57,311 nt of DNA from Paraburkholderia silviterrae (GCF_004353915.1 NZ_SMRP01000038.1:1-57311), one strand, 5' to 3'. Shown: positions 34,607 through 43,794, numbered from the stretch's first letter. Translations and numbers: made by a program. Notes: generated by a model not told the origin, from the sequence alone.

Positions 34607-34629
34607 GTTTACTTTTATCCAAAATAAAC
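34607..34629. promoter_or_regulatory. Candidate TetR operator
   Basis: GTTTACTTTT-ATCC-AAAATAAAC: an AT-rich imperfect inverted repeat (one extra base on the left arm) in an otherwise GC-rich divergent promoter region. Confidence 0.45.
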
Positions 34630-34666
34630 TACACTTTGGAGTCTACTTTTCTTGCCGGGAGACTCC

Positions 34667-35794
34667 ATGGCATCGATCCCCGATTTTCTCGACCGCATGC
34701 TCGGATTCGCCGCCGCGCGCCGCTCGCGCGTCATGTCGGGCGGCTCGCCGCAGCACGACGGCACGCGCTTTCGCAATGTCCGTCCGCGCCCGGTGGAAGG
34801 GCTCGCGAAGAGCCTCGGTATTGTCTGGAATGTGCTGTTCAGGAAGCCGCAGGGCACCATGCCGGCGGGCGCGCTGCCCGTCGATGCGCTGAGCCGCGCC
34901 GACCTCGAAGCCGCGCCCGACCGCAGCCTCTACCGACTCGGCCATTCCACGCTGCTTCTGAAATTGCGCGGTGAGTACTGGCTCACCGATCCGGTGTTCG
35001 GAGAGCGGGCTTCGCCGTTCAAGCGCATGGGGCCGAAGCGTTTTCACGCGCCGCCCATCGCGCTCGAGAACCTGCCGCCGTTGCGCGGCGTGATCCTCTC
35101 GCACGATCACTACGACCACCTCGACCGCGAGACCGTGCTCGCGCTCGCCGCCACCACGGGCGTGTTTCTTGCGCCGCTGGGCGTGGGCGACCGGCTGATC
35201 GAATGGGGTGTCGACGCGGCGAAAATACGGCAGCTCGACTGGTGGCAGAGCTCCGAGGTGGAAGGTCTGACGTTCACGGCCACGCCCGCGCAGCACTTCT
35301 CCGGGCGCAGCCTGTTCGACGGCAACAGCACGCTGTGGGCCTCGTGGGTTATCGCCGATGGCGATCTGCGCGTGTTCTTCAGCGGCGATACGGGCTACTT
35401 CGAGGGCTTTCGCGAGATCGGCGAGCGCCTTGGGCCGTTCGACGTGACGCTGATCGAGACCGGCGCTTATGACGCGCAGTGGCCGTATGTGCATATGCAG
35501 CCCGAAGAGACGGTGCAGGCACATCTCGACTTGCGCGGCCGCTGGCTCATGCCGATCCACAACGGCACCTTCGATCTGGCGATGCACCGCTGGCAAGAGC
35601 CGTTCGAGCGCGTCACGGGACTGGCGCTTGCGCGCGGCGTGGCGCTGGCGACGCCGCGCATGGGCGAGCGGCTCGACCTGGCGGCGCCGCATCGCGGCGA
35701 GCGCTGGTGGCGCGAGGTGGCGGGCGAGGCCGTGGCAACAGGCGGACGCGTGCGCGGGTGGCTGTGCCGCGAGGAGGGCGGGGCGAATTCGTGA
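34667..35794 (+). CDS. MBL-fold metallo-hydrolase, NAPE-PLD/UlaG-like
   Basis: 375 residues from ATG 34667 with GGGAG seven bases upstream. The metal-binding motif is ILSHDHYDHLD (first His about residue 146), with further ligands in PAQHFSGR, FFSGDTGYFEGF and MPIHNGTFDLA. The TDPVFGERASPFKRMGPKR and GHSTLLLKLRGEYWL segments are typical of the family that includes NAPE-hydrolysing phospholipase D and L-ascorbate-6-phosphate lactonase. The substrate is not evident; it may act on lipids or lactones. Divergent from tetR, which probably controls it. Confidence 0.85.
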   Translation: MASIPDFLDRMLGFAAARRSRVMSGGSPQHDGTRFRNVRPRPVEGLAKSLGIVWNVLFRKPQGTMPAGALPVDALSRADLEAAPDRSLYRLGHSTLLLKLRGEYWLTDPVFGERASPFKRMGPKRFHAPPIALENLPPLRGVILSHDHYDHLDRETVLALAATTGVFLAPLGVGDRLIEWGVDAAKIRQLDWWQSSEVEGLTFTATPAQHFSGRSLFDGNSTLWASWVIADGDLRVFFSGDTGYFEGFREIGERLGPFDVTLIETGAYDAQWPYVHMQPEETVQAHLDLRGRWLMPIHNGTFDLAMHRWQEPFERVTGLALARGVALATPRMGERLDLAAPHRGERWWREVAGEAVATGGRVRGWLCREEGGANS

Positions 35795-35880
35795 GGGGGC
35801 GCTTGCCCTGGCGTTGCGTGGTTGGAGTTGTTCGGCAGCGCTCTGCGCTGTATGGCCTGGCCGAGCCAGGTTTCCCCAGC

Positions 35881-35915
35881 CCAAAAACAAAGCCGCCGGC
35901 AAGAGCCGGCGGCTT
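35881..35915 (-). terminator. Intrinsic terminator of the siderophore operon
   Basis: AAGCCGCCGGC-loop-GCCGGCGGCTT (35890-35915), followed on the minus strand by a T-rich run (TTTGTTTTTGG). It lies 40 bases past the Rieske gene stop. The symmetric A/T flanks may also let it end the plus-strand hydrolase transcript. Confidence 0.8.
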
Positions 35916-35954
35916 CACGGACCACACGAGTCAGGCGAGCCGTTGAGCAAGCCG

Positions 35955-37241
35955 TTACGCCTTGATCCCCGGCGAGCGTGCCGGCGTATTGGCCGGCGCG
36001 ACGGCGGGAACCGGGGCGCGTTGCGCCGGCGCCGCGAGCGCGTGCCTGTACCACGCGTGGAAATGGCGCATGCCGTCCTCGAGCGGCGACTGATACGGCC
36101 CGGCGTCGCTCACGCCGCGCCGGGCCAGACGCAGGCGTCCCGCGTCCATGCGCTCGGCAATCTCGTCGTCTTCGATCATCGTTTCCAGATACGCGGCGCG
36201 CTGGGCTTCGATGAACTCGCGCTCGAAGGCCGCGATTTCCTCGGGGTAATGGAACTCGATCACGTTGAGCGTTTCTTGCGGCCCCTTCGGATAGAGCGTC
36301 GAGACCACTAGCACGTGCGGGTACAGCTCGATCATCTGGGTCGGAAAATACGCGAGCCAGATGGCGCCGAACTCGGGCGCCTCGCCGCCGCGATAGTCGA
36401 GCAGGCGGTCGTGCCACGCGCGATACGCCTCCGAGCCCGGTTGCGCAAGCGCCGCATGCACGCCTACGCGCTGCATGCTGTACGTATCGGCGAATTCCCA
36501 GTCGAGGTCTTCGCAGGTCACGAAGCGCCCGAGCCCGGGGTGGAACGGCGCGACGTGATAGTCCTCCAGATAGACCTCGATGAAGGTCTTCCAGTTGTAG
36601 CGGCAGGTGTGCGTTTCCACGTGGTCGAGCACGTAGCCGGAAAAATCGAACTCGGGCCGCGCGAACACGCTGGCCATGTCGTGCGCCGGATCGCGTGGCC
36701 CTTCGTAGAGGAGTCCATGACAATGGCGCAGCGCGAAGCGTTCGAGATTGCGGCAGGGCTTGCGCACGAACTCGGGCGCGCCGATCAGCTCGCCGCGCGC
36801 ATCGTAGGTCCAGCGGTGCAGCGGGCAGACGATGTTGCCGCCCGTCGCCGCGAGATTGCCGCGCGTGTGTGTGGCGTTCAGGGTTTCGCCACCGTTGCTG
36901 CCGTTGTTGCCACCGTTGCTGCCGTTGCTCGTGCCTGGCAGGCCTCCCAGCATCAATGCCTGCCGGTGGCGGCACACGTTGGAGAGCAGTTGCACGCCTT
37001 TGGCGCCACACGCATCGCGCACCAGGATGCGGCCGCCTTCGTCCTGCGGCAGGCGCCGCCAGTCGCCGGGCTCCGGCACCGACTGCGCATGCCCCACGTA
37101 AAGCGCCGATTGCGCAAAGATGCGCGCCATCTCGCGCTCGAACAGCGCCTCGTCGAAATAGGCGCTGGCGGGCAGTTGCAATGGGCTCGCTGTCGCATCG
37201 GCCGGCGGGGCGAGATGCGTCAGGTTGCTGATGTCGTTCAT
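35955..37241 (-). CDS. Rieske non-heme iron oxygenase, AlcE-like, with low-complexity insertion
   Basis: 428 residues from ATG 37241 (AAAGGA upstream; overlaps the fhuF stop). Rieske ligands are C90-R-H92 and C139-P-L-H142; the non-heme iron region reads NWKTFIEVYLEDYHVAPFHPG. Ring-hydroxylating-type Rieske proteins normally have ~15-17 residues between the two ligand pairs; here there are 46, including GTSNGSNGGNNGSNGG encoded by a 21-base tandem repeat. The Bordetella alcaligin locus has a Rieske protein (AlcE) in a similar place, suggesting carbon hydroxylation of the diamine or siderophore. Last gene of the operon. Confidence 0.8.
   Translation of the reverse strand: MNDISNLTHLAPPADATASPLQLPASAYFDEALFEREMARIFAQSALYVGHAQSVPEPGDWRRLPQDEGGRILVRDACGAKGVQLLSNVCRHRQALMLGGLPGTSNGSNGGNNGSNGGETLNATHTRGNLAATGGNIVCPLHRWTYDARGELIGAPEFVRKPCRNLERFALRHCHGLLYEGPRDPAHDMASVFARPEFDFSGYVLDHVETHTCRYNWKTFIEVYLEDYHVAPFHPGLGRFVTCEDLDWEFADTYSMQRVGVHAALAQPGSEAYRAWHDRLLDYRGGEAPEFGAIWLAYFPTQMIELYPHVLVVSTLYPKGPQETLNVIEFHYPEEIAAFEREFIEAQRAAYLETMIEDDEIAERMDAGRLRLARRGVSDAGPYQSPLEDGMRHFHAWYRHALAAPAQRAPVPAVAPANTPARSPGIKA
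36889..36930. repeat. 21-bp tandem repeat inside the Rieske gene
   Basis: CCACCGTTGCTGCCGTTG occurs at 36889-36906 and again at 36910-36927, a 21-base period (second unit ends CTC, not TTG). It encodes the Gly/Asn/Ser-rich run (residues ~104-118). Confidence 0.85.
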
Positions 37242-38071
37242 CGATCGATTCCTTTCGGTTGGACGCCATGCGCTTCGAGCACGGCGTCCCGTTCGGCATT
37301 CAGTCGCACGATGCGTTCGTGCTTCGCGAGCCGCGGACACGTGCTGCACATTTCGCCGTCGCGGCGGCGGTAGTGGTAGCAGCAGGTCCGGCGTTCGAGC
37401 GCGAGCGAGCACGAGCCGTCGCTGCGTGCGAACGCGAAGTAGCCGCCGCAGTCTGCGAGACCGAGCGCGGCAAGCCACTGGCGGCCGAGCGCGTCTACCT
37501 GCGCGTGGCTCCACTCGGGCCGCATCTTGCGTGCCGCGAGCAGGGCGGCGAGCACCACGTCGGCTTGTGTCCCGCGCGCCACAGCCGGATTCACGTGGAT
37601 CACGGGCGTGAGGGCGGCGTAGATCTGGGCGCAGCACGCGGCGATCTCGCGCGCGGCGTGCGCGATCAACCGTTCGGTGTCGCCTGTTGCGGGCGCGTGA
37701 TCGGGCAGGCGCACCTCGCGCGTCCAGCCTTCGGAAACCGGTTGCGCGAGCGCGGCGAGCGAGAGCACGCGCTGCGCAGCATGCACGCCGATCACGCTCA
37801 GATACACGGGCTGCCAAATCAGGATGCCCCAGCAGCGCGAAGCCCAGTAGGCGCGCCCAGCCTCTGGGTAGGCCCGGGACCAGTGCGCGAGCAGGGCATC
37901 GAGAGCAGCGCGGTTGCCTTCGTCCGCGCGCGGTGCGGGGCATACGTACACCGGGTCTTGCACGGATCGAGCGCTTGGCGCTTCAGGTTGCGCCAGCACC
38001 ACGCCGCGCAAGCCCGGCACGAGACGCGCGGCGAGTCGCAGCATGTCCTCCAGTGCGCGGTTCGCCGCCAT
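37238..38071 (-). CDS. fhuF: FhuF-type siderophore-iron reductase
   Basis: 277 residues. The C-terminal motif CCYHYRRRDGEMCSTC matches the CC-x10-C-x2-C [2Fe-2S] ligand set of FhuF. FhuF reduces Fe(III)-hydroxamate in the cytoplasm so that iron is released. Two bases separate its start from the stop of the synthetase gene, and its stop overlaps the Rieske gene start, so all are co-translated. This matches the hydroxamate chemistry of the neighbouring synthesis genes. Confidence 0.85.
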   Translation of the reverse strand: MAANRALEDMLRLAARLVPGLRGVVLAQPEAPSARSVQDPVYVCPAPRADEGNRAALDALLAHWSRAYPEAGRAYWASRCWGILIWQPVYLSVIGVHAAQRVLSLAALAQPVSEGWTREVRLPDHAPATGDTERLIAHAAREIAACCAQIYAALTPVIHVNPAVARGTQADVVLAALLAARKMRPEWSHAQVDALGRQWLAALGLADCGGYFAFARSDGSCSLALERRTCCYHYRRRDGEMCSTCPRLAKHERIVRLNAERDAVLEAHGVQPKGIDR

Positions 38072-38073
38072 GC

Positions 38074-39969
38074 TTATGCTTCTACCGCTTCCACGGCGGC
38101 GCGCTTGCCTGCCGCGAGCGACGCCGGTTGCACGTCACGCCTTCCGGCAAGCGGGTTGCGCAGATTGCCCGCCATCTTCAGGTTGCCGGCGGGGTCGGCG
38201 AGATTGACCATCTGCAGGTTGTTGCCCAGTTGCAGGCGGTTCAGGCAGGAGTGCAGGAACTCGGGCGCGAACAGGTCGTAATCGGCGAACTTCTGCGCAA
38301 GCTCCGGATGCTCGCTCTGGTAGCGCGCGACGCAGCGCGCCACGGCGTTCCAGAATACGTCCTCGCTGCAGCAGCCGTGCTCGACGAGAATCTGGTTCAC
38401 GTAGCGGAAAAAGCCGTCGAACACGTCGATGAAGATCGCCAGCAGCTTGACGTTCTCGGGCACGTCCACCGCAAGCCGCTTGACGTTCTCGGGCAGCTTC
38501 GCGTCTTTATTCAGGATTGCAGATTCTTCCGCGATGTCCTTCATGATCGCGCGCACCGGCACGTGGCTTTCGAGCACGAGAATGAGGTTTTCGCCGTGCG
38601 GCATGAACACGAGGTCGTGCGTGTAGAAACAATGCACGAGCGGCGCGAGATACGCCTCCATGTAGCGGTCGAGCCAGGCTTCGGTCTCAAGCCCCGATGC
38701 CTCGATGAGCGCGGGCAGCAGCGCGCGGCCGTGGCGGTCCGTGTGCAGCAGCGCGGCCATGGTCATGAGGCGTTGGCCATCGCCGGCGAGCGCGAGTGGG
38801 TTCTCGCGCCACAACGCGGAGAACATCTTCTTGTAGGGGCTGTCCGCCTGCACGGCCGCCTCGTAATAGCGGTTGCGAAAGCCCATCGACGCCACTTCGC
38901 GCAGGATCGTGAAGCCCTTGCTGCGCAGATACGGGTCGTTCTGAACCATGCCCTTGATGAAGTCGTTGATGGCGGGCGTGCCCGACATGTAGTAGGGCGA
39001 GAGGCCGCGCATGAAGCCCATGTTGAGGATCGACAACGACGTCTTCACATAGCGTTTCGAGCGGTCCGAGACGTTGAAGAACGTGCGGATCGACTGCTGC
39101 GCGAGATAGCGGTCGTCGCCGTAGCCGAGGCAGATGATGCGGTTCGTCGCCACGTAGGACGCGAACGCAATGGAGAGCTTGTTGAACCACTGCCACGGGT
39201 GTGCGGGCATCAGGCGGTAGTCGTCGAAATCGCAGCCGCGCGACTCGACGATGGCCCGGTAGCGCGCGATGGTCGGTGCGCCGAGCTCGTCGTTCATGAG
39301 CCGCTCGTAGTCGAGGTCTTCGGCGCAATGAAACGCGGCATTGTCCTTGTGCACGGCGAGCCATATCACCTGGATGGCCGAAGCGGCTTCCGGCGCGAAT
39401 GCGCGATAGTCGCCAGCGTCGAAGCCCAGCCGTCCGTTGTTGGCGACGAAGCCCGGGTGCCCTTCGCTCATGGCGGTCTCGATGGCCTGGAAGTCCGCGT
39501 TCAGCAACTCGGGCGTATCGGGACCCGCCTTCACGGCCTTGTAAGCCGCGCCGTAGAGCGTGCTGCTGATTTCGTCGAGATAGATCGGCAGCATCTCTTC
39601 CTTGATGCCAAGGCGCGCTTTCACGTCGAGAATGAACGCGAGCGCATCGAGTGGCTGTTCAGCGCCGTTCTCGGTGCAGACGATCGTCTCCGGGCGGATG
39701 CTCCAGTGGCGCAACGCGAGCAAGCGGGCTTCGAACGTGTAAGCGCGCGTGCCGTCGTCGGAATTCAATGCGTAGCGCGCGTAGCCAACGCCTGGTGCAT
39801 CTCCGGTGCGCAGCGGCTCGACGATGAGTTCATGCGCGTACTCCGCAATGGCCTTGCGCACCAGCATGCGGTTCGCTTCGCGCCAGACTTCGGGTGTGAG
39901 ATGCGCGGCGGCCTCGCGCGGTGCGAGCTGGACGTGTTGCATAGAAGGTTGGGCGAGGAGTTGGGTCAT
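38074..39969 (-). CDS. NIS siderophore synthetase, IucA/IucC family (AlcC-like)
   Basis: 631 residues, typical size. Family signatures are GHPGFVANNGRLGF (ATP-binding region), LMPAHPWQWFN and HTDRHGRALLPALIEASG; the C-terminal FhuF-like lobe has LEHGCCSEDVFW-type sequence. NIS synthetases join hydroxamate acids and amines through acyl-adenylates. With a hydroxylase and an acyltransferase in the same operon it probably dimerises and cyclises hydroxy-succinyl-diamine units to an alcaligin/bisucaberin-type macrocycle. Coupled to the fhuF and acyltransferase genes. Confidence 0.88.
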   Translation of the reverse strand: MTQLLAQPSMQHVQLAPREAAAHLTPEVWREANRMLVRKAIAEYAHELIVEPLRTGDAPGVGYARYALNSDDGTRAYTFEARLLALRHWSIRPETIVCTENGAEQPLDALAFILDVKARLGIKEEMLPIYLDEISSTLYGAAYKAVKAGPDTPELLNADFQAIETAMSEGHPGFVANNGRLGFDAGDYRAFAPEAASAIQVIWLAVHKDNAAFHCAEDLDYERLMNDELGAPTIARYRAIVESRGCDFDDYRLMPAHPWQWFNKLSIAFASYVATNRIICLGYGDDRYLAQQSIRTFFNVSDRSKRYVKTSLSILNMGFMRGLSPYYMSGTPAINDFIKGMVQNDPYLRSKGFTILREVASMGFRNRYYEAAVQADSPYKKMFSALWRENPLALAGDGQRLMTMAALLHTDRHGRALLPALIEASGLETEAWLDRYMEAYLAPLVHCFYTHDLVFMPHGENLILVLESHVPVRAIMKDIAEESAILNKDAKLPENVKRLAVDVPENVKLLAIFIDVFDGFFRYVNQILVEHGCCSEDVFWNAVARCVARYQSEHPELAQKFADYDLFAPEFLHSCLNRLQLGNNLQMVNLADPAGNLKMAGNLRNPLAGRRDVQPASLAAGKRAAVEAVEA

Positions 39970-39983
39970 GGCATGGCGTCCTT

Positions 39984-40628
39984 TTAGAAGTCCTGTTGAA
40001 TGGCGGCGTAAAAATCGGCCCGCGTGCAGAATGCGAGCGAAGCAGTCTTTTCGCGGAACGGCACGTCTTTCGCGTAGACGAAGCCCATTGCACGATTGAG
40101 CGCATGAATGCGGGTGTTGCGTGCATCGGGTTCCACGACAATGCGCTCGGCGCTCAATTGCTCGAACAGGAACGTCATGAGCGTGCGGAACACGAGGCGT
40201 GTGTAGCCGGGCTCGGGCGTCCTGGCCGGCCCCACGAAGAGGTGCATGCCTAGATCGCCCGCGCGCACCGCGTAGTGCTCGCCGGCTTCGTCGTGCGCCG
40301 GGTCGTAGCTCTCGAAGAGGAACGCGGGCGCGCCGTGCCGCAGGCCGAGCCAGGCCCGCGCGTGCCCCGAGTCTTCGATGGCACGATAGAACGCGGCCAC
40401 TTCACGCACGCTCTTCTCGCGCATGTTCCAGAACGCGGCGCGTTCTTCGGCGAACCAGCGCTGGAGCGTGGGCGCGTCGCGCTCCGGCTCGAGCGGGCGG
40501 ATCTGGAAGGCGTCGAGGCTGGCGCAGTGCGTTTCGCGGCGCACGCGGGAAGCGGTGGGCACGCGGCTGGCGGCGCGCGGCAGCGCTGAATGCAGCGCGA
40601 TTTCTTCGGCAACGATGTCAGTTCGCAC
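39984..40628 (-). CDS. GNAT-family siderophore acyltransferase (AlcB/IucB-like)
   Basis: 214 residues from GTG 40628, overlapping the exporter stop by 11 bases. The FQIRPLEPERDAPTLQRWFAEERAAFWNM stretch and EPGYTRLVFRTLMTFLFEQ ... RIVVEPDARNTRIHALNRAMGFV are characteristic of IucB/RhbD/AlcB acyltransferases. It transfers an acyl group (succinyl in alcaligin and desferrioxamine pathways, acetyl in aerobactin) to the N-hydroxylated amine. The 14-base gap to the synthetase gene supports one operon. Confidence 0.85.
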   Translation of the reverse strand: MRTDIVAEEIALHSALPRAASRVPTASRVRRETHCASLDAFQIRPLEPERDAPTLQRWFAEERAAFWNMREKSVREVAAFYRAIEDSGHARAWLGLRHGAPAFLFESYDPAHDEAGEHYAVRAGDLGMHLFVGPARTPEPGYTRLVFRTLMTFLFEQLSAERIVVEPDARNTRIHALNRAMGFVYAKDVPFREKTASLAFCTRADFYAAIQQDF

Positions 40629-41889
40629 GGGCGGTGACTCCTGAGTCGGTGAGGTCGCGGGAAGGGGCGCATTCGGCGGCCCGGCGTGCTGGATCGGACA
40701 CGTCGGACGTACCGGCGCGCGGGCGCTCGAGCAGCCAGGCGGCCAGCCACGCGGTGATCAGGAGGCCCGCCGAGGCGATGAAGAACGGCGCGCGCAGTCC
40801 GGTCGTATCGACGATCGCGCCCGCCGCGAACGAAGCGAGCAGCACGCCCAGGTTCTGGAAGAAGTTGATGACGCTGTAATCGGCGGCATAGGAGACCGGC
40901 GTGCTGAGCGCGAACATCGTCACGTCGAGCTTCACGACGATCTGGAAGAGCGCCCAGCCGAATATCACCCGGCCCGCGACGATAGCGAGCGGCGCCTCCA
41001 CGCCTTGCAGCAGCATGCCCGCGGTGCACAGCAGCAGGTTCGCGGTCATGTGATTGGGCAGCCGCTTGCCACGCGCGGCAATGCGCTTGTTGATGCGCAG
41101 CGCGGCCAGCGCGACCATGCCGGGAATCGCAAAGACGAGGCCGGAGGCGAGCTCGCTCGACGAGCCGGTTACGTCTTGCCAGTACGACGACATGAACGGC
41201 CGGATCAGATACACGCAGAAGTCGAACGCGAGCATGAGCAGCGCGAGCCGCAGGATCGGCATGCGCTCGCGCAGGCTGGGGCGGAGCGCATGCGCCTCGG
41301 CATCATCGGCATCATTGACCCAGAAGCGGCAGCGCCGCGCGATGCGATGCGTACGGATCAGGTGCATGCAGATCGCCATCTGCACGAAATCGCCGGCGGC
41401 CATCGCGAAGATGCAGTGATGCGCGTCCCATACCTGCATGACCAGGCCGCCCGCCACGGCGCCCGCAATCGCGCCGAAATGCACGACCACCGAAAGCACG
41501 CCGATGGTGTGCGCATGCGATGCCTTCGCTTCGAGCCGCATCATGTACGGGTACATCAGCAGATAGCTGCTCTTGCACATGAACATCGCGAGCGAGAGCG
41601 CCCAGAAGAGCGGCACCGTGGACGCGAAATAGCTTGCGACCGAGAGCACGCCTGCCGCGCATTGCGTGTAGACGAGCAGATGCATGGCGTCGAGGCGCTT
41701 TGCAGCGCGTGCCCAGACGGGCAGCGTGAGCATCACGGCGATGGAGATGCACGCCACGTATGCGCCCGCGTGCACGGGGCTCGTCACGCCGTAGCGCGCG
41801 GCGAAGAACTGCGGATAGAACGGGATCAGGATCGCGTCGCTGACGACGGCGAAGGTCGTCATCAGGATGATGGTATTGCGCAGATTCAT
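40618..41889 (-). CDS. MFS transporter, probable siderophore exporter
   Basis: 423 residues with about 12 membrane helices (first: NTIILMTTFAVVSDAILIPFY). Start ATG 41889 overlaps the monooxygenase stop (ATGA). Its place inside the siderophore biosynthesis operon, between hydroxylase and acyltransferase genes, points to export of the finished siderophore, the role given to AlcS in Bordetella. In the Bordetella locus the exporter is at the far end, so the gene order differs here. Import of the ferric form cannot be excluded. Confidence 0.8.
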   Translation of the reverse strand: MNLRNTIILMTTFAVVSDAILIPFYPQFFAARYGVTSPVHAGAYVACISIAVMLTLPVWARAAKRLDAMHLLVYTQCAAGVLSVASYFASTVPLFWALSLAMFMCKSSYLLMYPYMMRLEAKASHAHTIGVLSVVVHFGAIAGAVAGGLVMQVWDAHHCIFAMAAGDFVQMAICMHLIRTHRIARRCRFWVNDADDAEAHALRPSLRERMPILRLALLMLAFDFCVYLIRPFMSSYWQDVTGSSSELASGLVFAIPGMVALAALRINKRIAARGKRLPNHMTANLLLCTAGMLLQGVEAPLAIVAGRVIFGWALFQIVVKLDVTMFALSTPVSYAADYSVINFFQNLGVLLASFAAGAIVDTTGLRAPFFIASAGLLITAWLAAWLLERPRAGTSDVSDPARRAAECAPSRDLTDSGVTARAN

Positions 41890-43286
41890 TGCGTCTCCAG
41901 CGGCGCTTTCACGAAGGCATCCGTATCGGGCACCGAGAAGTCCTGCAGCGCGATGCGCCGCTCGATCTTGTAGTGCTCCTCGCCGGTCAGCTCGCGCAGA
42001 ATGCAGGAGTTGCGGTAGCAGCTCATGCCCAGGTCGGGATTGGTGAGGCCGTGGCTGTACAGCCCGGCGTTCTGCACGAAGATGTCGCGTTCGTTCACGT
42101 CGATTGCGTAGTTGCGCGAGAGACGATAACGGCCCTTGTCGTCCCAGCGGATGCGCTCGCGTATGCCGTCGATGAAACCGGGCACGTTCTGGCCATAACC
42201 GGTTGCGAAGATCGCGCCGTCGGTCGCATGCGTGTACTGCACGCCTTCGTCGCGCTGCACGAAGCGCAACTGGAAACGCGCCTCGTTGCGGTCGTAATGG
42301 CAGCCTGTGAGTTCCGAATTGGTGATGAGCCGCGCGGGACTTCCACCGCGGCCCGCGCGGCTGCGCCGGTCGTCGAGCAGGTCGTAGATCTGGTTGATGA
42401 GCGAGGCGTTCACGCCCTTGTAGAGGCTGTCCTGCCTCGCGATGATGCCCTCGCGCACATTGTCCGGCAGGTTGTAGAAGTAGTCGATGTAGTCGGGCGA
42501 GATCATCTCCAGCGTGAGCTTGGTGTTCTCCATCTGGAAGAAGCGCGGCGAGCGCGTGATCCATGTGAGCGCATAGTCGTGCTCGTCGCACTCTTTGAGC
42601 AGATCGTAGAAAATCTCGGCGGCGCTCTGGCCACTGCCGATCACGGCAATCGAACGCTTCTTTTGCAGCTCCCGCTTGCGGGCCACATAGTGCGCGCTAT
42701 GAATGCAGTGTTCGCGCGCCTCTTCGCAGCACGGCGGCAACTGAGGCACCGAGCCCACGCCGATCACGAGACGCGCCGCGCGATGCACGAACGGCGCACC
42801 GGTCCGCACGTGACGTCCGCTCACGACGTAATGACCTTCGCCGCCGTCACCCGCCGTGCGCTCCACGTATTCCACGCGCTCCACCTGCGAGCTGAACGCG
42901 ATGCTCGAAAGCTGGCGGATCGCCCATTTGCAGTAGCGGTTGTATTCGGCGCGGCTCAGATAGAAGCGCTCGCGAATGTAGTACGCGTAGAGCTTGCCTT
43001 CCTGCTTGCAGTAATTGAGGAAGCTGAACGGGCTTTTCGGGTCGGCGAGACTCACGAGGTCCGCGAGAAAGGGGTTTTGCAGCGTGGTGTCGTCGATCAG
43101 CATGCCGGGATGCCAGTCGAAGTCCTCGTTGCGTTCGAGGAACAGACCGCGCAGGTCGCGGATCGGCTCGGCAAGACACGCGAGACTCAGGTTGAACGGC
43201 CCGAGGCCGATCGCGATGAAGTCGAGCACGCCGGAGCCTGGCGCGGGCCGTGAATGGGCTTTCGATTTGACATTAGGTGTACTCAT
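41886..43286 (-). CDS. Diamine/ornithine/lysine N-hydroxylase (AlcA-like)
   Basis: 466 residues from ATG 43286. FAD-binding motif FIAIGLGPFNLSLA near the N-terminus, NADPH-binding SIAVIGSGQSAAEIF in the middle and a C-terminal FATGYGQNVPG segment define the SidA/IucD/PvdA family. It makes the N-hydroxyamine that becomes the hydroxamate. The AlcC-type synthetase and Rieske partner suggest putrescine as substrate. First gene of the operon; a Fur-box-like site lies ~140 bases upstream. An ATG at 43319 is an alternative start. Confidence 0.87.
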   Translation of the reverse strand: MSTPNVKSKAHSRPAPGSGVLDFIAIGLGPFNLSLACLAEPIRDLRGLFLERNEDFDWHPGMLIDDTTLQNPFLADLVSLADPKSPFSFLNYCKQEGKLYAYYIRERFYLSRAEYNRYCKWAIRQLSSIAFSSQVERVEYVERTAGDGGEGHYVVSGRHVRTGAPFVHRAARLVIGVGSVPQLPPCCEEAREHCIHSAHYVARKRELQKKRSIAVIGSGQSAAEIFYDLLKECDEHDYALTWITRSPRFFQMENTKLTLEMISPDYIDYFYNLPDNVREGIIARQDSLYKGVNASLINQIYDLLDDRRSRAGRGGSPARLITNSELTGCHYDRNEARFQLRFVQRDEGVQYTHATDGAIFATGYGQNVPGFIDGIRERIRWDDKGRYRLSRNYAIDVNERDIFVQNAGLYSHGLTNPDLGMSCYRNSCILRELTGEEHYKIERRIALQDFSVPDTDAFVKAPLETQ

Positions 43287-43423
43287 GATTGAGCTTTCAC
43301 TCGGGCCGGACAGGACCATGTTGAGGTACCTCATCGATGGACGAAGACGGGAAGGACAGTCACAAAGGCGACACAAGGCACGGGCGCAGGAAACGTCTGC
43401 CCGAACCGGCGTCTGAACGATGT

Positions 43424-43442
43424 AAATGAGAACGATTCGTGT
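43424..43442. promoter_or_regulatory. Fur-box-like site of the siderophore biosynthesis operon
   Basis: AAATGAGAACGATTCGTGT resembles GATAATGATAATCATTATC with its spaced NAT triplets. It lies upstream of the hydroxylase; iron-Fur would repress when iron is sufficient. Confidence 0.6.
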
Positions 43443-43622
43443 TTGTGGATCATAGAAAACTCGATCGCACATGGCAAGGACGAAACGCGACATCTTGAGG
43501 ATGACGAACGAGTTGGTTGATCCAGCAGGCATGAAGCCCGATCACCGAACAGGGTCCGGAAAGCCCCAGCGCACCGGCTCGCGAGCGGGATCGACCGCAC
43601 TGTGCCCGGTGCGTGCCCATGA

Positions 43623-43643
43623 AGCGCCTTCGGTCGCTTTTTT
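43623..43643 (+). terminator. Orphan intrinsic terminator
   Basis: AGCGCC-TTCG-GTCGCT with one mismatch, then TTTTTT. It points along the plus strand, yet no plus-strand gene ends here. Confidence 0.5.
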
Positions 43644-43775
43644 ATGAAAAATCTTCATATGAAAGACCCTGCGGCTGTCGGGGAGATTGACACGACGCTG
43701 GGCAAGTCAACCTGACGAACTGATGCGAGACGCTTTCAAAAGGCGAAAGGCTTTGCTAAGATGCCGCCCGATACG

Positions 43776-43794
43776 TAATGAGAATGAGTCGTAT
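43776..43794. promoter_or_regulatory. Fur-box-like site of the TonB receptor gene
   Basis: TAATGAGAATGAGTCGTAT, 42 bases before the receptor ATG and very similar to the site at 43424. Likely gives iron-dependent repression. Confidence 0.65.
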
